DNA of 64,000 nucleotides from Paguma larvata (lineage: Eukaryota; Chordata; Mammalia; Carnivora; Viverridae): contig CM057831.1 of the NCBI GenBank assembly GCA_030068075.1, positions 11,203,370 to 11,267,369 of the forward strand, given 5' to 3'. A program made the translations under genes and the position numbers. Positions 45,480 to 56,949 of the stretch are shown one piece after another. The first letter of the stretch is position 1, and every line of letters starts with the position of its first letter. The notes under the pieces were generated by a model. That model was not told the DNA's origin. It ran no database searches and saw only the letters and a list, made by a program, of their open reading frames with translations.

Positions 45480-45720
45480 TGTTCACCAAATTGTTCCATA
45501 TTTACCATCACATGTGTTCTTCAGTCTTCACAGTGATCCTAAGAGGAAGACACTAGCATTATTTCCATTTTACAGATAAGGAAACTGAGGCAAGGATAGG
45601 TTAAACAGTTTGTCCAACCCTTCACAGCTAGCAAGGGGCAGAGCTGGGATTTGGACCTAAGCAATCTAATTCTAGAACACACACTCTTATCCTCTGTGCT
45701 GTGCTGCTTTCCTTTGAAAA
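45480..45720 (-). mobile_element. MIR, well preserved
   Basis: 'ccattttacagataaggaaa', 'aggggcagagctgggatttg' and 'tcttatcctctgtgctgtgc' in reverse order. Confidence 0.85.
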
Positions 45721-45724
45721 TAGT

Positions 45725-45860
45725 TATTTCATCCGGGAAATATTTATCGAGTGCCTGTTATGTGCCAGGGACTGTTCTAGGTGCTGGGACTATAGCAGCC
45801 ATGAGTCAAATTCAGTTAAACTGTGGGTAAAACCAAATCCCTGTTCTCATGGAGCTTATT
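45725..45860 (-). mobile_element. L2 fragment
   Basis: 'gtgcctgttatgtgccaggg', 'ctaggtgctgggactatagc' and 'tctcatggagcttattttc'. Confidence 0.65.
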
Positions 45861-46329
45861 TTCTCAGGGGTGGACTGGGGGGAGGGGTGGCGGGGAAGAG
45901 AGCTTATGGAATAAATGGAATCGTTACAGTTTTACTCACATATTTCATTATTGGGTTCATACTGGGGGCAGCGCCTCTCTTAGACAGAGAGGCAGTGGTC
46001 TCACCCAAAAGATTTCCCTTTTCACCATCCCTACCAATCATCTGGGCTCTGGAATCTCTCTCGGTTGGGATACAAGAACTGGCTGGGGGACCCAGGGAGA
46101 CAGTAAGCTAGGCCACCAAGGGGACAAAGCTGTCTAGACATTAGTTCTGGCTGGTGGAAGATAAGACCACACCTGCTCCCAACATGTGTTCAAAGGCTTG
46201 AGGCAACAGGACATATAAATGCCAAGTTCTGGGGCATTTGTCCAGTCCAAGAGTGGGCCAGAGATCATTCGAACCAAGCTTGTGAGTGAGTTAGCTATAG
46301 GACGAACAGGAGACCAGACCTTCCTGTAG

Positions 46330-47150
46330 TATTTTCTAAAAAACATTTTGTTGACGCATAGTACACAGATAGAAAAGTGCACGAGTCATAAGTGTATGCC
46401 TTGATGAATTTCCATCCATGTAACCAGCATCCAAATCAAAGAAAGAGAATACTACTAGTACCCCAGGGTCCCCGCGTCCCTTCTGGTCACCAACCTCAAA
46501 GGCAGTTATTGGGGTGCCTGGGTGGTTCAGTTGGTTAAGCGTCCAACTTCGGCTCAGGTCATGATCTCACTGTTTGTGAGTTCGAGCCCCACATCAGGCT
46601 TTGTACTGACAGCTCAGAGCCCGGAGCCTGCTTGGAATTCTGTGCCTTCCTCCCTCTCTGCCCCCACCTCTCAAAAATAAACAAACATTAAAATTTTTTT
46701 TAAAAAGACAGTTATTATCTTGATTTCAAACACCACTGATGAGTGTCACCTGATTTGGAACTTCCGGTGAGTAGAACCATATAATACATCCCCTCCTGTG
46801 TCTGGTTTTCCTCGCCTAACATTCTTTTGCTGACGTGCACTCGTTTGCTACATGTATTGGTAGTTTACCCATTATTGTGCTGTATTCTAAGCGTTCCCTC
46901 CTGTGAAGATACCCTAATTTGTCTATTCTATTGCACACAGACATTTAGGTCGTTTCTAATATTCGGCTATTTCGGATACTTCCGCTATTAACTCCCCGGG
47001 ATATGGTTTTAGTGAACACATGTACACAAAAAAATGCACATTGGGTGTGTTCCTGGGAACAGCGTTGCTGGGTCATCACGTATATATGCGATTACGGTCA
47101 GCTTTAGTGGGTACTATCAATTTCCCAAGCCATCACCTTGCTTCATACTG
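46330..47150 (-). mobile_element. Old L1M, reverse, with a SINE
   Basis: 'gtaaccagcatccaaatcaa', 'gtctattctattgcacacag', 'tttaggtcgtttctaatatt' and 'gcgttgctgggtcatcacgt' follow the reverse 3' end of L1M. Confidence 0.65.
46511..46708 (+). mobile_element. CAN-SINE in L1M
   Basis: Short duplication cagttatt at 46503-46510 and 46709-46716. Confidence 0.92.
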
Positions 47151-47939
47151 CTTTCGATAATGTCTTTTTGTTTTCCTTTATTATTTAGTTAGGACTTTTA
47201 TTGAGGACTCGATCCCATTTCGTCTACAAACAGAAGCTTTCAAATCGATATTTAGGCTAGAGGATTTGCAAGGGGACCACAAAGACAGGACACCTGAAGG
47301 CAGGGGGTCCGGGGGCAGGTGCAGGAGGGTGTGGTCAGCCAGCTCCTCCTATCTAGATATTCTCTCCAAGAGCTAAGCTTCGGAGGTCATGGTTTGGCCT
47401 CATCAAACCCAATGTTCCTTCACATAGTTCAAGTGAATTATTTTTCAATGAATGCTGATTCAATGGCCTCATTATTTCTTTAGGTTAAATCATGAAACCA
47501 CAAGCTTAGGTGGAAAGAGAACGTGTATGTATTTCAACACTGCAGCCTCAACATAACAGAGGTTCCATAAATGTTAGGGTGAATAAACAAAAAAATAAAT
47601 GAACGAGTGTCCCAAAGCTTCACAACTCCGCATCACGGGCTGAGGTAGCATGTTTGGTTCGTCACACAGATATTAACCCTCTGTCTCAAAATCAATGATC
47701 TGGGAGCTTTTCCCAAGTTTGTCCAAAACACCAGGAGACTGTATCTGAGCTCTCTTGGGATGGTGTACGTAGGTTCCCTCAGCTGGACCACCACAGTCCT
47801 TCGGGCGGTACCTTCTGGCCCCACCCTCGGGAGGTCAGAGTCAAAAGGCAGAGGCTCCAAGAGAGAGCATAAGAATGAGCATGCATCTGCGGAACGCTGC
47901 TCTCTCTTAACTGTTCGTGAGCATGAACGAGAGTCTCAT
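47151..47939. other. Unassigned DNA
   Basis: No recognised repeat or exon. The minus ORF at 47633-47860 (75 codons) shows no known motif. Confidence 0.4.
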
Positions 47940-48110
47940 TCACACAGAGTGTCACATTTAGTCCGCTCAAAAGCCCTGTGGGACGCGTCGTTACTATTGT
48001 CTTCCTCTTAGAAAATAAGGCAATTCAGAGACACGCGGAGACGTGCCCGTGGTCACAACTAGTAAGTGGTAAAGGCTACATTTCACTGAGGTCTGTCTAA
48101 ACCAAGATCC
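47940..48110 (-). mobile_element. MIR
   Basis: 'taagtggtaaaggctacatt' with 'gaaaataaggcaattcagag'. Diverged. Confidence 0.55.
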
Positions 48111-48153
48111 TGAGATTTTAACAATTGTGTGCTCGTAGAAAATTTAAAAATTA

Positions 48154-48382
48154 GGGGCGCCTGGGTGGCTCAGGCGGTTGTGTCCAACCCTTGATTTCGG
48201 CTCAGATCACGATCTCACGTTTTGTGAGATTGAGCCCCAAGTCGGGCTCTGCACTGACAGCACGGAGCCTGCTTGGGATTCTCTCTCTCCCTCTCTCTCT
48301 CTTTCTCTCTCTTTCACACACACACAGTTCTCTGCCCCTCCACTGCTCGTGCTCTCTCTTAAAATAAATAAACCTGAAAAAC
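48154..48382 (+). mobile_element. CAN-SINE
   Basis: Head ggggcgcctgggtggctcag. CT-rich run plus a short (CA)n at 48315-48327. Confidence 0.92.
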
Positions 48383-49988
48383 AATTAAAGTTGCCTTGGC
48401 TCTCAAGTGTGGTGGTGTTTTATATTTGACTTCAATTGAGTTAAATATATTCTGTCCATACATTGTACTATGTACAGAAGACCTCTGTGTGACTTAAGCT
48501 AATATTAAATTCTATTTACTTTCTCCAAACACTCCTTCAGCTTCCCTGATTAGGAGAAAGCCGGGCCTTGAGTGAAAATTGTTTGGCGATCATAGCAGAG
48601 ATGACCCGGAGCCTGAAGGAGTGGGCCTCGGGGTTCAGAAAGGCCTTTCCAGAAGCAGAGCACAGGCGTTACGAGGGATGGGAGGAAGAGGACCTGGTAG
48701 AAAAAGGCAGGAGAGAAGGAAGCCTGAAAATGTTATCCCGTCCGAAACGCCTTTGTTTTGTTTTCATGACAGCTGTTCACTTCTCGAAGGCTAAAGAACG
48801 CAGGACACACTGGAGGGTCATTGGTAGATCCCTGCAGTCCCGGACTACAGAGAACATAAACACTCCGGGTCACAGATGACATTGCCGGCCACCTCAGCCA
48901 CGGTTCTGCCGTCTGGGTCCGGGCAATGTTGGCTCCTTGGCAGCGCAGTGGGCTGCTGTGACCCTGGGCTGTGGGGGAGGGGCCGAGCAGCAGGTGACCA
49001 GAGGACACTGCAGTCCAAGGCAAAGCCGTGGGAAGAGCGCGCCGTCCTGTAGTCCTGTGACAGGCCAGGGGACTGCAGGAATCCAAGGGTGGGGGTGGGG
49101 TGGGGAGGTGGAATATCACTGTCGCACGGCCCTCGCCAGGAAGAAAGTGCTATAAAATTCAGCTTCCTGGCCCGGTTCCCAGCAGAGCTAATGCCTGGAA
49201 CTGACCAGTGGCCTGGAGAGTTTCAATTCTTTATTATACGCAGCCTGTGCCTTCGCGTTCAGTTTTTCTTTGGCCGCTCAGTTTCAGATGGCCCGCTGCG
49301 GCCCCTGCTCATGATTCAGACTGAAATAGCGGCCTGCTTTGCATGCTCGTTCAAGCTACATTTCAGTTCTTGTTTCTTTGAAAAGGTCCTGCCCGGGATG
49401 TTGTATGAAATGTCAGGTTCCGGTCTGGTTTTCCCCCACTTACCTTCAGGCCTGTAGTGTGACTTTTATGGGATTCCCACTCATACCCAGAATCCCTGCA
49501 TGTTAATGGGCTGGTCCATTTCAGAAATGGCTGGATGATGTCACGGCCCCATGAGATCATACATTTTCACCTTACATCACCTTCCCTGGACCAGCGAGAA
49601 TTCAAACTAGTCGGCCCATCCCATTCTCTGTTAGGACACACCTATTACAGACAAAGGGTTATCAAGGCATGACAATCTCCTTCCTACAAAGTAACCGAAG
49701 AGACTTGTACAGATTTTTACAATGATCCGTTCCCCAGACTCATACCTCTGACAGTTGGCTACCTCCTTACTGATAAGATTCCACAGCTGTCCTAGGCAGT
49801 TTAAGGTTACAAAAAGGTTGTTTTCCTGTGTTGGACATGGATAGATAATGGCTTCCCATAACTTCTACAATATCCCCAATGTACCCTCTGGAAGTTTCTC
49901 CCACCTACAAGACCGCTTAGATCTTTATGATAGCCTGAGAAGCTTAAATTCAAGGTTATATGTAAGACATCGGGAACTTAAACTTGGA
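48383..49988. other. Unassigned, partly GC-rich DNA
   Basis: 1.6 kb with only vague L2-like purine-rich parts (48600-48720). Several 60-130 codon frames occur on both strands without known motifs or splice support. Confidence 0.4.
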
Positions 49989-49989
49989 G

Positions 49990-50101
49990 ATTTTTTTAAA
50001 GTGTATTTATTTAAGCAGTCACTACACCCAAACATGGGGCTTGAACTCACAACCCCAAGATTAAGAGCCACATGCTCCTCCAACTGTGCCAGCCAAGTGC
50101 C
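49990..50101 (-). mobile_element. Short-subtype tRNA SINE
   Basis: 'catggggcttgaactcacaa' and 'aactgtgccagccaagtgcc'. Confidence 0.82.
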
Positions 50102-50409
50102 TGTATGGAAATTCTCGAGACCTTAGTGCTTTGCTCAGGGCTGCATTTGTCGACTTTTCTGGTGATTGGAGCTGGTCAGAGAGGGCTAATACCCCTTTCA
50201 GCAACAGATGCTTTTACTCTGACCCCAGTTTTTCATCTCTCCTCATTCTGAGCAAGAGCCCCTTTCCAGATATCTATATATTCTTTAGCATCCTCTTTAT
50301 TCAGAAAGCCCCTTTCGGGATGGTCTGGACAAATGAGCCAGGTGTGGTTGGTAAGAATGGGTTACTGATAGGAGAGCCAGGATCCAGAGTGATCAGTCAG
50401 AATTAGACA

Positions 50410-51170
50410 AGGACCCCACCGAAAAATAAACGAACTCGAACAGTTCGCAAAAGAGGAAATATACAGGGCTAAGAGACACGTGGGAAAATGTTCAAGTTCA
50501 CTAATAACAAAAGAAATGCAAATTTTAAAAACCAGGTACCATTTTTTATCTATCGACCTTGCAAAGTTAAAAAAAGAAAAGAAAAAGAGGAATATCCAGA
50601 GCCGGCAAGTAAGCAGTGGAGTGGCCCCCGTGCTCCGCGAGTGGCCGTATAAATTGACACTACTTTTAGAGGGACAATCTAGTGATCCGTGTCAATTCCG
50701 TTCCCGTTCAATCATTCCAAGAAAATTATCCAAAACAGACTAAAGATTTTTTTTCGCAAAGATGCAGTGCTGTTTCTAAGACTGAAAAAGAAGTTGGAAA
50801 CAGCTTCGATGTCCAAAAAGAGGGGATTGGTGGAATACATTTCAGTATACTCCCACGATAGGACATTAATGCAGCCATGAGATAAGATCTTTCGCCAAGT
50901 TTCTAGTAACATGGGGAAATGCTTTTATTGTGATGTTATAAAAAAGAAAAATACCAAATCATATATACATTATAATCTCAAACATGTTAAAAAATAAAAC
51001 CCCAAAACATAGAAGCGAGGAAGGGATAACATATATTAACTTATTAACAGTGGTTGTCTTGGGGTATTGGAATCACTGGCAGTTTTTCCTTTTCCTTCCT
51101 CTTCCCCTTTCCCTCTAATGTTCTCTAACGATAATATAATGTCTTTATAATATCAATTTTATTTAAAAAT
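50410..51170 (+). mobile_element. Old L1, 3' UTR side
   Basis: 'tgttcaagttcactaataac', 'aaatgcaaattttaaaaacc', 'ggattggtggaatacatttc' and 'ttaatgcagccatgagataa'. All non-coding. Confidence 0.7.
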
Positions 51171-51229
51171 AATAAGTGGCTACAGAAATCAAGACGTGCA
51201 GTCCGGGTTGGCATGCGAAAAAACCTACT

Positions 51230-51812
51230 GGCAGAAGAGATTGGAGAATCCAGAAATAAATTGTTCCACTTATGGTCAATTGGTTTTCAACAAGGGCATT
51301 AAGAAAATTTAAGAGGGAAGAATGGCCTTTTTACTAAATGGTGCCGGGACAACTGGGCATCTACAGGCCAAAGAGTGAAGCCTGACCCTTTCCTCACTTC
51401 ATGCATAAAAATGAAGCAAACTGGATCATGGACCTAATCGTAAAAGTTAAAACTATAAAATTCATAGAAGAAAACATAGGAGGAAATCTTCACGACCTTA
51501 GGTTAGACAAAACCTTCTTAAATAAGACACCAAAAGCATAGACAACAAAAGAAAAAGAGGTAAATTAGACTTCACCAAAATTCAATCTTTTCGGTACTTC
51601 AAAGAACACGACCTAGAAAGTGAAAAGACAGCCCATAGAATGTGGGGAAATATTTGCAAATAATATACCTGATAAGGGACTTGTAGCCAGAATATATAAA
51701 GAGCTCTTACAACCCGACAACAAAAAGACTAATAATTCAACTGAAAAACGGACAAAGATTCGAGTAAACATTTCTCCAAAGAAGATATACAGATGTCTAA
51801 TAAGAACTTCTT
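51230..51812 (+). mobile_element. L1 ORF2 3' part, broken
   Basis: 'cacttatggtcaattggttt', 'aatggtgccgggacaactgg', 'ttcatagaagaaaacatagg' and 'tataaagagctcttacaacc' follow L1 ORF2 near its end. Stops and frameshifts throughout. Confidence 0.88.
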
Positions 51813-51814
51813 GA

Positions 51815-52060
51815 TTCATTTCTTATTGCTGCCATAATTAAAATACCACAAACTTCGTGGGTTAAAACAATACCAACTCATCAGAGCACCTGGCTGACTC
51901 AGTCAGTGGAGCGTGTGACTGTTGATCTTGTAGTTGTGAGTTCAAGCACCATGTTGGGTGCGGAGATGACTTAAAAATAAAATCTTTAAAAAACAGAACA
52001 ATGTATTGTGTTACAGTTCTGGAGCTCGGAAGTCTAATATGGGGAGAAACAGAGACTGAC
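51815..52060 (-). mobile_element. MaLR-type LTR fragment with a SINE
   Basis: 'ttgctgccataattaaaata' and 'tgttacagttctggagctcg' are a reverse MST/MLT1-type LTR end. No coding part. Confidence 0.6.
51886..51999 (+). mobile_element. Short-subtype tRNA SINE
   Basis: 'agagcacctggctgactcag', 'gtgagttcaagcaccatgtt' and tail aaaaataaaatctttaaaaa. Confidence 0.85.
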
Positions 52061-52079
52061 TGACTGTTCATGGGTACTG

Positions 52080-52225
52080 TCTGTGGGAATGATGAAAATA
52101 TTTTAAAATTGATTTTGGCAAAGGTTGTGCAACTCTGAATATACTGAAAAACAGTGATTTGTGTGTGTACTTTAAATAGACGGATTGTATATATGTAAAT
52201 CATATCCCAATAAAGCTGTCAAAAA
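52080..52225 (+). mobile_element. L1 3' terminus
   Basis: 'gtactttaaatagacggatt' and 'tcccaataaagctgtcaaaa', the usual L1 end. Confidence 0.7.
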
Positions 52226-52510
52226 ATAATAAATGAATACTAAGTAGGATCCCAAAGCAGTTTAACAATAAACCCAACGCAAACTGGCTCAAAGAAGAAA
52301 GGAAATGTATTAGCTCACTTAACTGAAAGTACAAAGGAAGTAAGGACTTCAAGGGCCATGTAGCCCGGAGCTCCCCTCCCCAGGAGCTAGGGCCCCAAAC
52401 GTGCATGCTGGTATCCAAGGTGGGAAAGGTGGGGTGGATGTTGTAGAAATATTACTCACTAAGGGCGAAGAGAAGAAAACAGAAGGTCAAGTTCAAAGAT
52501 CTATCTTAGC

Positions 52511-52698
52511 GGGGCACCTGGGTGGCTCAGTTGGCTAAGGGTCATGATCTCACAGTTCATGAGTTCAAGTCCTGCTTCAGGCTCTGGGCTGACAGCTCAG
52601 AGCCCGGAGGCTGCTTCTGATTCTGTGTCTCCCTCTCTATCTGCCCCTCCCCTGCTCACGCTCTGTCTCTCTCAAAAACAAAAAACAAACAAAAAAAG
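52511..52698 (+). mobile_element. CAN-SINE with head deletion
   Basis: ggggcacctgggtggctcag is followed by a deletion between ggctaagg and gtcatgatctc. Tail of AAAAACAAAAAAC units. Confidence 0.92.
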
Positions 52699-52799
52699 GT
52701 ACATCATAGAGACTGCGTGCACCAGGCTGAAGCTAGTGATGGAGAGGTGCGCTCGACTGAGGCTTGAGAAAACCAGCTAAGGGCAGGGATAAAGACACT

Positions 52800-52965
52800 G
52801 TTAACAGTGTTTAGGGTTGACTGCTAATATGTATGGAATTTCTTTAAGGGGGGAAGAAAATGTTCTAAAACAAGACTGCTGTGATGGTCGCACGGCCTGT
52901 AAATATAATTTTAAAACCCTAAATTATACACTTTAAATGGTGAGTGAATCATACTTCAACAAGGT
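52800..52965 (+). mobile_element. L1 3' terminus
   Basis: 'ctaaattatacactttaaat' and 'gtgaatcatacttcaacaag'. Confidence 0.65.
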
Positions 52966-53624
52966 TGGTTTTTCTTTTTCATGTTTAGAGCAAGAAGATA
53001 GTTATCAATTTAGCATTTGGGCAGAGGATGCCAGATCTACAAGTGGCAGAGAGAAAAGGGGACCTCTCCTATTTGGCGCTCCCTCAAGGAGAACGGAGTT
53101 AAATGTGAATTGAAGTTTAAGATGTGGGGAAGACTGTAAGTGAGCCTCTGTGTATTTGAAAGGAGTCCAAGACTCCACAGCCCAGATAAGTTACGTCCTA
53201 GGGCACTGAAAGAACTTGGAGGTGTAGTCATTATTCATCCTATAATTGGTGAGAAATTATGGAGAACTGGCGAAGAGAAGTTTTGACAGATAGGCACACA
53301 TATAGATTTATCATAAGTGACATGGGGAGGGTGAAAATGGAAGGAATTTTCCCAGAACCTTTCATTAAATCAAACTTGTTTCAAAGAACGCAAACTCTAT
53401 ACCGCGGGGACTTCATCTGCTTGTTCATAACTGCAGCTTTAGCTCCTAGAACATTGCCTAACCTATTATAGGCCCCCATGTATTTGCTTAAGGGTGAGCG
53501 TTGCCTTCTTCAGGATTGGGTGGGGGGAAGAACCTGGGCACACGGTGAAAAGCGTCGAAGCTAGGCTGCGCACAAGATGAATCTTGGACAAAAGAAATCT
53601 TAGTGAGAGTTGGGTTGTTGTTGT
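52966..53624. other. Unassigned, with a short L2-like stretch
   Basis: 'tagctcctagaacattgcct' (53440) is L2-like; otherwise nothing recognised. Confidence 0.4.
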
Positions 53625-54060
53625 TATAAAATCGTTTTGGATTTGGCCGAAGGCTTTTTCTGTATCTACTGAAATAATCATATGGGTTTTCCTCCTTTAT
53701 CCTGTTAATATGATAAATTACATTAATTGATTTTTCAGATGTTTAAACCATTTTGCACTCCTAGGATAAACCCACTTGGGAAGGCTCGGTATCCTTTTTA
53801 TGTGCTGTTGAATTCAGTTTGCTAGTATTTTGTTAACAAGGAAGTCATCTGGGCCTAAGGGGAGATTTTTCATGACCAATTTATTTAATTGATATAGGAC
53901 TCTTCGGGTATTTCATTTCTTCTCGAGTCAGTTGTGATCATTAATGTCTCTCAAGGAATGTAACCATTTCATCAAGTTATTAAATTTTTATTGGGGTGAA
54001 ATTTTTCCTAATGTTCCACTGTTGTCTTTCTAATATCTGTAGGGTCTGTAGTGAAATCCT
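53625..54060 (-). mobile_element. L1 ORF2, reverse, broken
   Basis: 'ggctttttctgtatctactg', 'tcctgttaatatgataaatt', 'tgctagtattttgttaacaa' and 'ggtctgtagtgaaatcctct' are reverse L1 ORF2. Confidence 0.88.
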
Positions 54061-54360
54061 CTCTTGTATTTGCACCAAAAAGTAAATCTTCATCGAAGGG
54101 AAACAATAAAGTACAGTAATATGAACAAAACAAACAGACAAACTGTAAATCTTGGGACCAGAGTTAGATTTGAAAATCTAGGCAAATTGCAGTTAGTGGC
54201 TCTGTCTCTTACGTCTCCTACGCTTACTTTCCCTCCATTGCCAACCTTAGAGGATCCGCTTTAGATTTAGTGAAAGCTGCTAGGAAGAAAGGTAGCTTCC
54301 AGAAAGACCAAGTGGCAAGCTCAATGTTGACCTTGGGTGAGACTCTGGGATAGGTTTGTG

Positions 54361-54382
54361 AGCAATAAAAAAAAAAAAAAAA
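54361..54382 (+). repeat. Poly(A) run
   Basis: About 19 consecutive A after caat. Confidence 0.7.
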
Positions 54383-54429
54383 ATTGGTGATCACTGAGAG
54401 TCATATATTCACTTAGAAGAATTTTGCTG

Positions 54430-55010
54430 TATTTCCTAACTATTATAGTATCTATCTCCCTTGACAGCTAGGATTGTTTAAATTGGTATTTACTGTGGTC
54501 CTATTTTGTACCACACATGCCAGGTGCAGGCAAAACAGGGGTGAGAAAAACTCTCTGCCTTTCCCGTACAGTGAGGGTGACCGTCCCTCAACCAGTAAGT
54601 ACATGAATGTCACTACAAACTGTGGGAAACTCTCTGAAGGAATTGTGTCAGATTTTTAATTTAGATTGGGCGGAGGGAGGGGGGAGGAGGCTGTCCAAGC
54701 AAAGCCTCCCAAGAACTCCCATTGAAAGATGAGTAAGAGTTAGCCTAGGAAATGATGACGGGAAGAGTATTCGAGGCGAGCAGCATGGGGTTGAATCAGG
54801 AAAGTGTTCGGTGAGTTTGAGGAACCGAGAGAAGGCAAGTGTTGCTGGGAAGTAGCGGGAGAGTGAGACACATTGGAGCCTGGGAGGTGGGAGGGTCAAA
54901 ACTATACAAGCTTAAAGGGCGTGGTTACATGGTTGCCTTTTATCCTAAGGGCACTAGAAAAACCATTGAAGGAGTTTGGGCAGGAATGCAGCCTGATCGA
55001 GTTTTGTTTT
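54430..55010 (-). mobile_element. L2, reverse orientation
   Basis: 'gatgagtaagagttagccta', 'ttttatcctaagggcactag' and 'aaccattgaaggagtttggg' in reverse L2 order. Confidence 0.78.
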
Positions 55011-55151
55011 TCTTTTTTCTTATTACAGGATAATGTGAACATATACGACAACAGATACAAGAGTATTGTGGCCTACCATGTGCCCAGGCCAGCTTCAAAA
55101 ATTACCTTACAGCCAATCCTCAGGATTCTGGCATAAGAAATAGAAATTTCC

Positions 55152-55370
55152 GGGGCGCCCAGGTGGCTCAGTCAGTTAAGCATCTGACTCTTGGTTTCGG
55201 CTCAGGTCATGACGCCTCGGTTTAGTGTGTTCGAGCCCCGTGTGTGTTGGGCTCTGCGCTGACAGTGCTGCAGAGCCTGCTTGGGATTCTCTCTCTCTCC
55301 CTCTCTCTCTGCCCCTCCCCTACTTGTACCGTCTCTGTCTCTCTCAAAATAAATACACTTAAAAACAAAA
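55152..55370 (+). mobile_element. CAN-SINE
   Basis: Head ggggcgcccaggtggctcag. An extra gtgtgt in the middle. Confidence 0.92.
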
Positions 55371-55464
55371 AAGAGATTCCCAGGAATTCTTGATATTATA
55401 AGCAATTCTGTATTTTTTGTAACACTGTATTTACATGTTTTATATTCTTTTCTGTAAAAAACTT

Positions 55465-55679
55465 TAAAAAGTTTATTCATTTGAGAGAGAGAGAAAGAGA
55501 CAGAGACAGAGCTCAAGTGGGGGAGGGGCAGAGAGAGAGGGAGACACAGAATCCAAAGCAGGCTCCAGGCTCCAAGTGGTCAGCACAGAGCCCGACCCCG
55601 GGGCTCAAACCCACGAACCATGAGATCATGACCTGAGCCGAAGTTGGACACTCAAGTGACTGAGCCACCCGGGAGCCCC
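55465..55679 (-). mobile_element. CAN-SINE
   Basis: Ends 'actgagccacccgggagccc'. Confidence 0.92.
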
Positions 55680-55710
55680 TTGCACATTTTAAGCAATAGT
55701 GAATGACTGA

Positions 55711-55830
55711 GGCTCCCAGCTGACTCAGTCTGTAGAGCATGTGATTCTTAATATCCGGATTGTGAGTTTGAGCTCCATATTTGAAGTAGAGATTACTTAA
55801 AAAAAATAACATCTTAAAAAAATAATAATA
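55711..55830 (+). mobile_element. Short-subtype tRNA SINE
   Basis: 'gaggctcccagctgactcag', 'gtgagtttgagctccatatt' and an aataataat tail. Confidence 0.82.
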
Positions 55831-55905
55831 AGTGATCATGGTAATAAACACTGCCCCAGTTTCCTGTGATAGGCGTATACTAAGAGTTTGAGAGGTTTGC
55901 AATGC

Positions 55906-56085
55906 GCAGGGCGCCTGGGGGGCTCAGTCAGTTAAGTGCCTGACTTAAGCTCAGGTCGTGATCTCACGGTGCATGAGATGGAGAACCCACATCCGGCTCT
56001 CTGCTGTCAGCACAGAGCCCGCTACGGATCCTCTCCCCCCCACCCCTGCCCCACTTGCACTCTCTCAAAAATAAACAAACATTTA
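55906..56085 (+). mobile_element. CAN-SINE
   Basis: Head gggcgcctggggggctcagt; shortened CT-rich part with a C-run at 56035-56042. Confidence 0.9.
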
Positions 56086-56131
56086 AAAACTAAATTAGGT
56101 AAAATAAATTAAAAATTGAAAGAGCAACGTA

Positions 56132-56243
56132 GGGGCGCCTGGATGGCTCAGTCAGCTGAGTGTCTGATTCTCGATTTCCATTCAGGTCATGAGCCCAGAT
56201 TTGGGCCACATGGGCTCTGTGCTGAGCGTGGAGCCTGCTTAGG

Positions 56244-56287
<44 letters not shown>

Positions 56288-56342
56288 CCCCCCACTTGAG
56301 TACTCTCTCACTCTCTTTCAAAACAAATAAATAACCTTAAAA
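56132..56342 (+). mobile_element. CAN-SINE with expanded CT run
   Basis: (CT)n at 56247-56284. Flanks gagcaacgta / agcgcaatgta. Confidence 0.92.
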
Positions 56343-56414
56343 AAGCGCAATGTAATACACACACATTTATCATCGTTATAAACTGACATATTGTGACAAG
56401 GTCATATATTCCAT

Positions 56415-56510
56415 GCCCGTCTTGATTTTGGAGTTATAAGTTCAAGCCCCACCATTGGTCGTGAAGTCTTAAATAATTAAATACATAAATAATAAAAATT
56501 TTAAAGTCTT
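56415..56510 (+). mobile_element. Degenerate short-subtype tRNA SINE
   Basis: Only 'gagttataagttcaagcccc' and an A/T tail remain. Confidence 0.5.
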
Positions 56511-56706
56511 TTTAAAAAATATTATTTATTTCAGTAACATGTAAACGTGATCTGTCATGTCAAATGACTTGATATGGTCATTTGTCAATAGAAAACACTT
56601 AAGAGACAACCTAAAAAGTTAACACAAAATAAACGCCAAATAAAAGTTATGTAAAAAATTGGAGGAGGCTGCTACAAACATTTAGTACTTAAAAGGTAGC
56701 ATTCCT

Positions 56707-56935
56707 GGGGCACGTGGGTGGCTCAGTCAGTTGAGCGTCTGACTTCGGCTCAGGTTGTGATCTCACAGTCTGTGGGTTCGAGCCCCACATGGGGCTCTGT
56801 GCCGACAGCTCAGAGCCTGGAGCCTGCTTCAGATTCTGTGTCTCCCTCTCTCTCTGTCTCTCCCCTGCTCATGTTCTGTCTCTCTCTCTCTCAATACGAA
56901 ATAAATACACTTAAAAAAACTACTAAAAAATTAAT
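56707..56935 (+). mobile_element. CAN-SINE
   Basis: Duplication aaaggtagcattc at 56692-56704 and from 56937. Confidence 0.95.
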
Positions 56936-56949
56936 AAAAGGTAGCATTC

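Noticed and set aside
45701..46111. 136-codon plus frame
   Set aside because: Begins in a MIR/L2 fragment; no domain, and an overlapping frame is equally open.
48568..49457. Several 100-128 codon frames on both strands
   Set aside because: Overlapping in different frames and strands, no conserved motif, no splice or poly(A) context.
51620..51814. 64-codon frame MKRQPIECGEIFANNIPD...
   Set aside because: Part of a broken L1 ORF2, not an independent gene.
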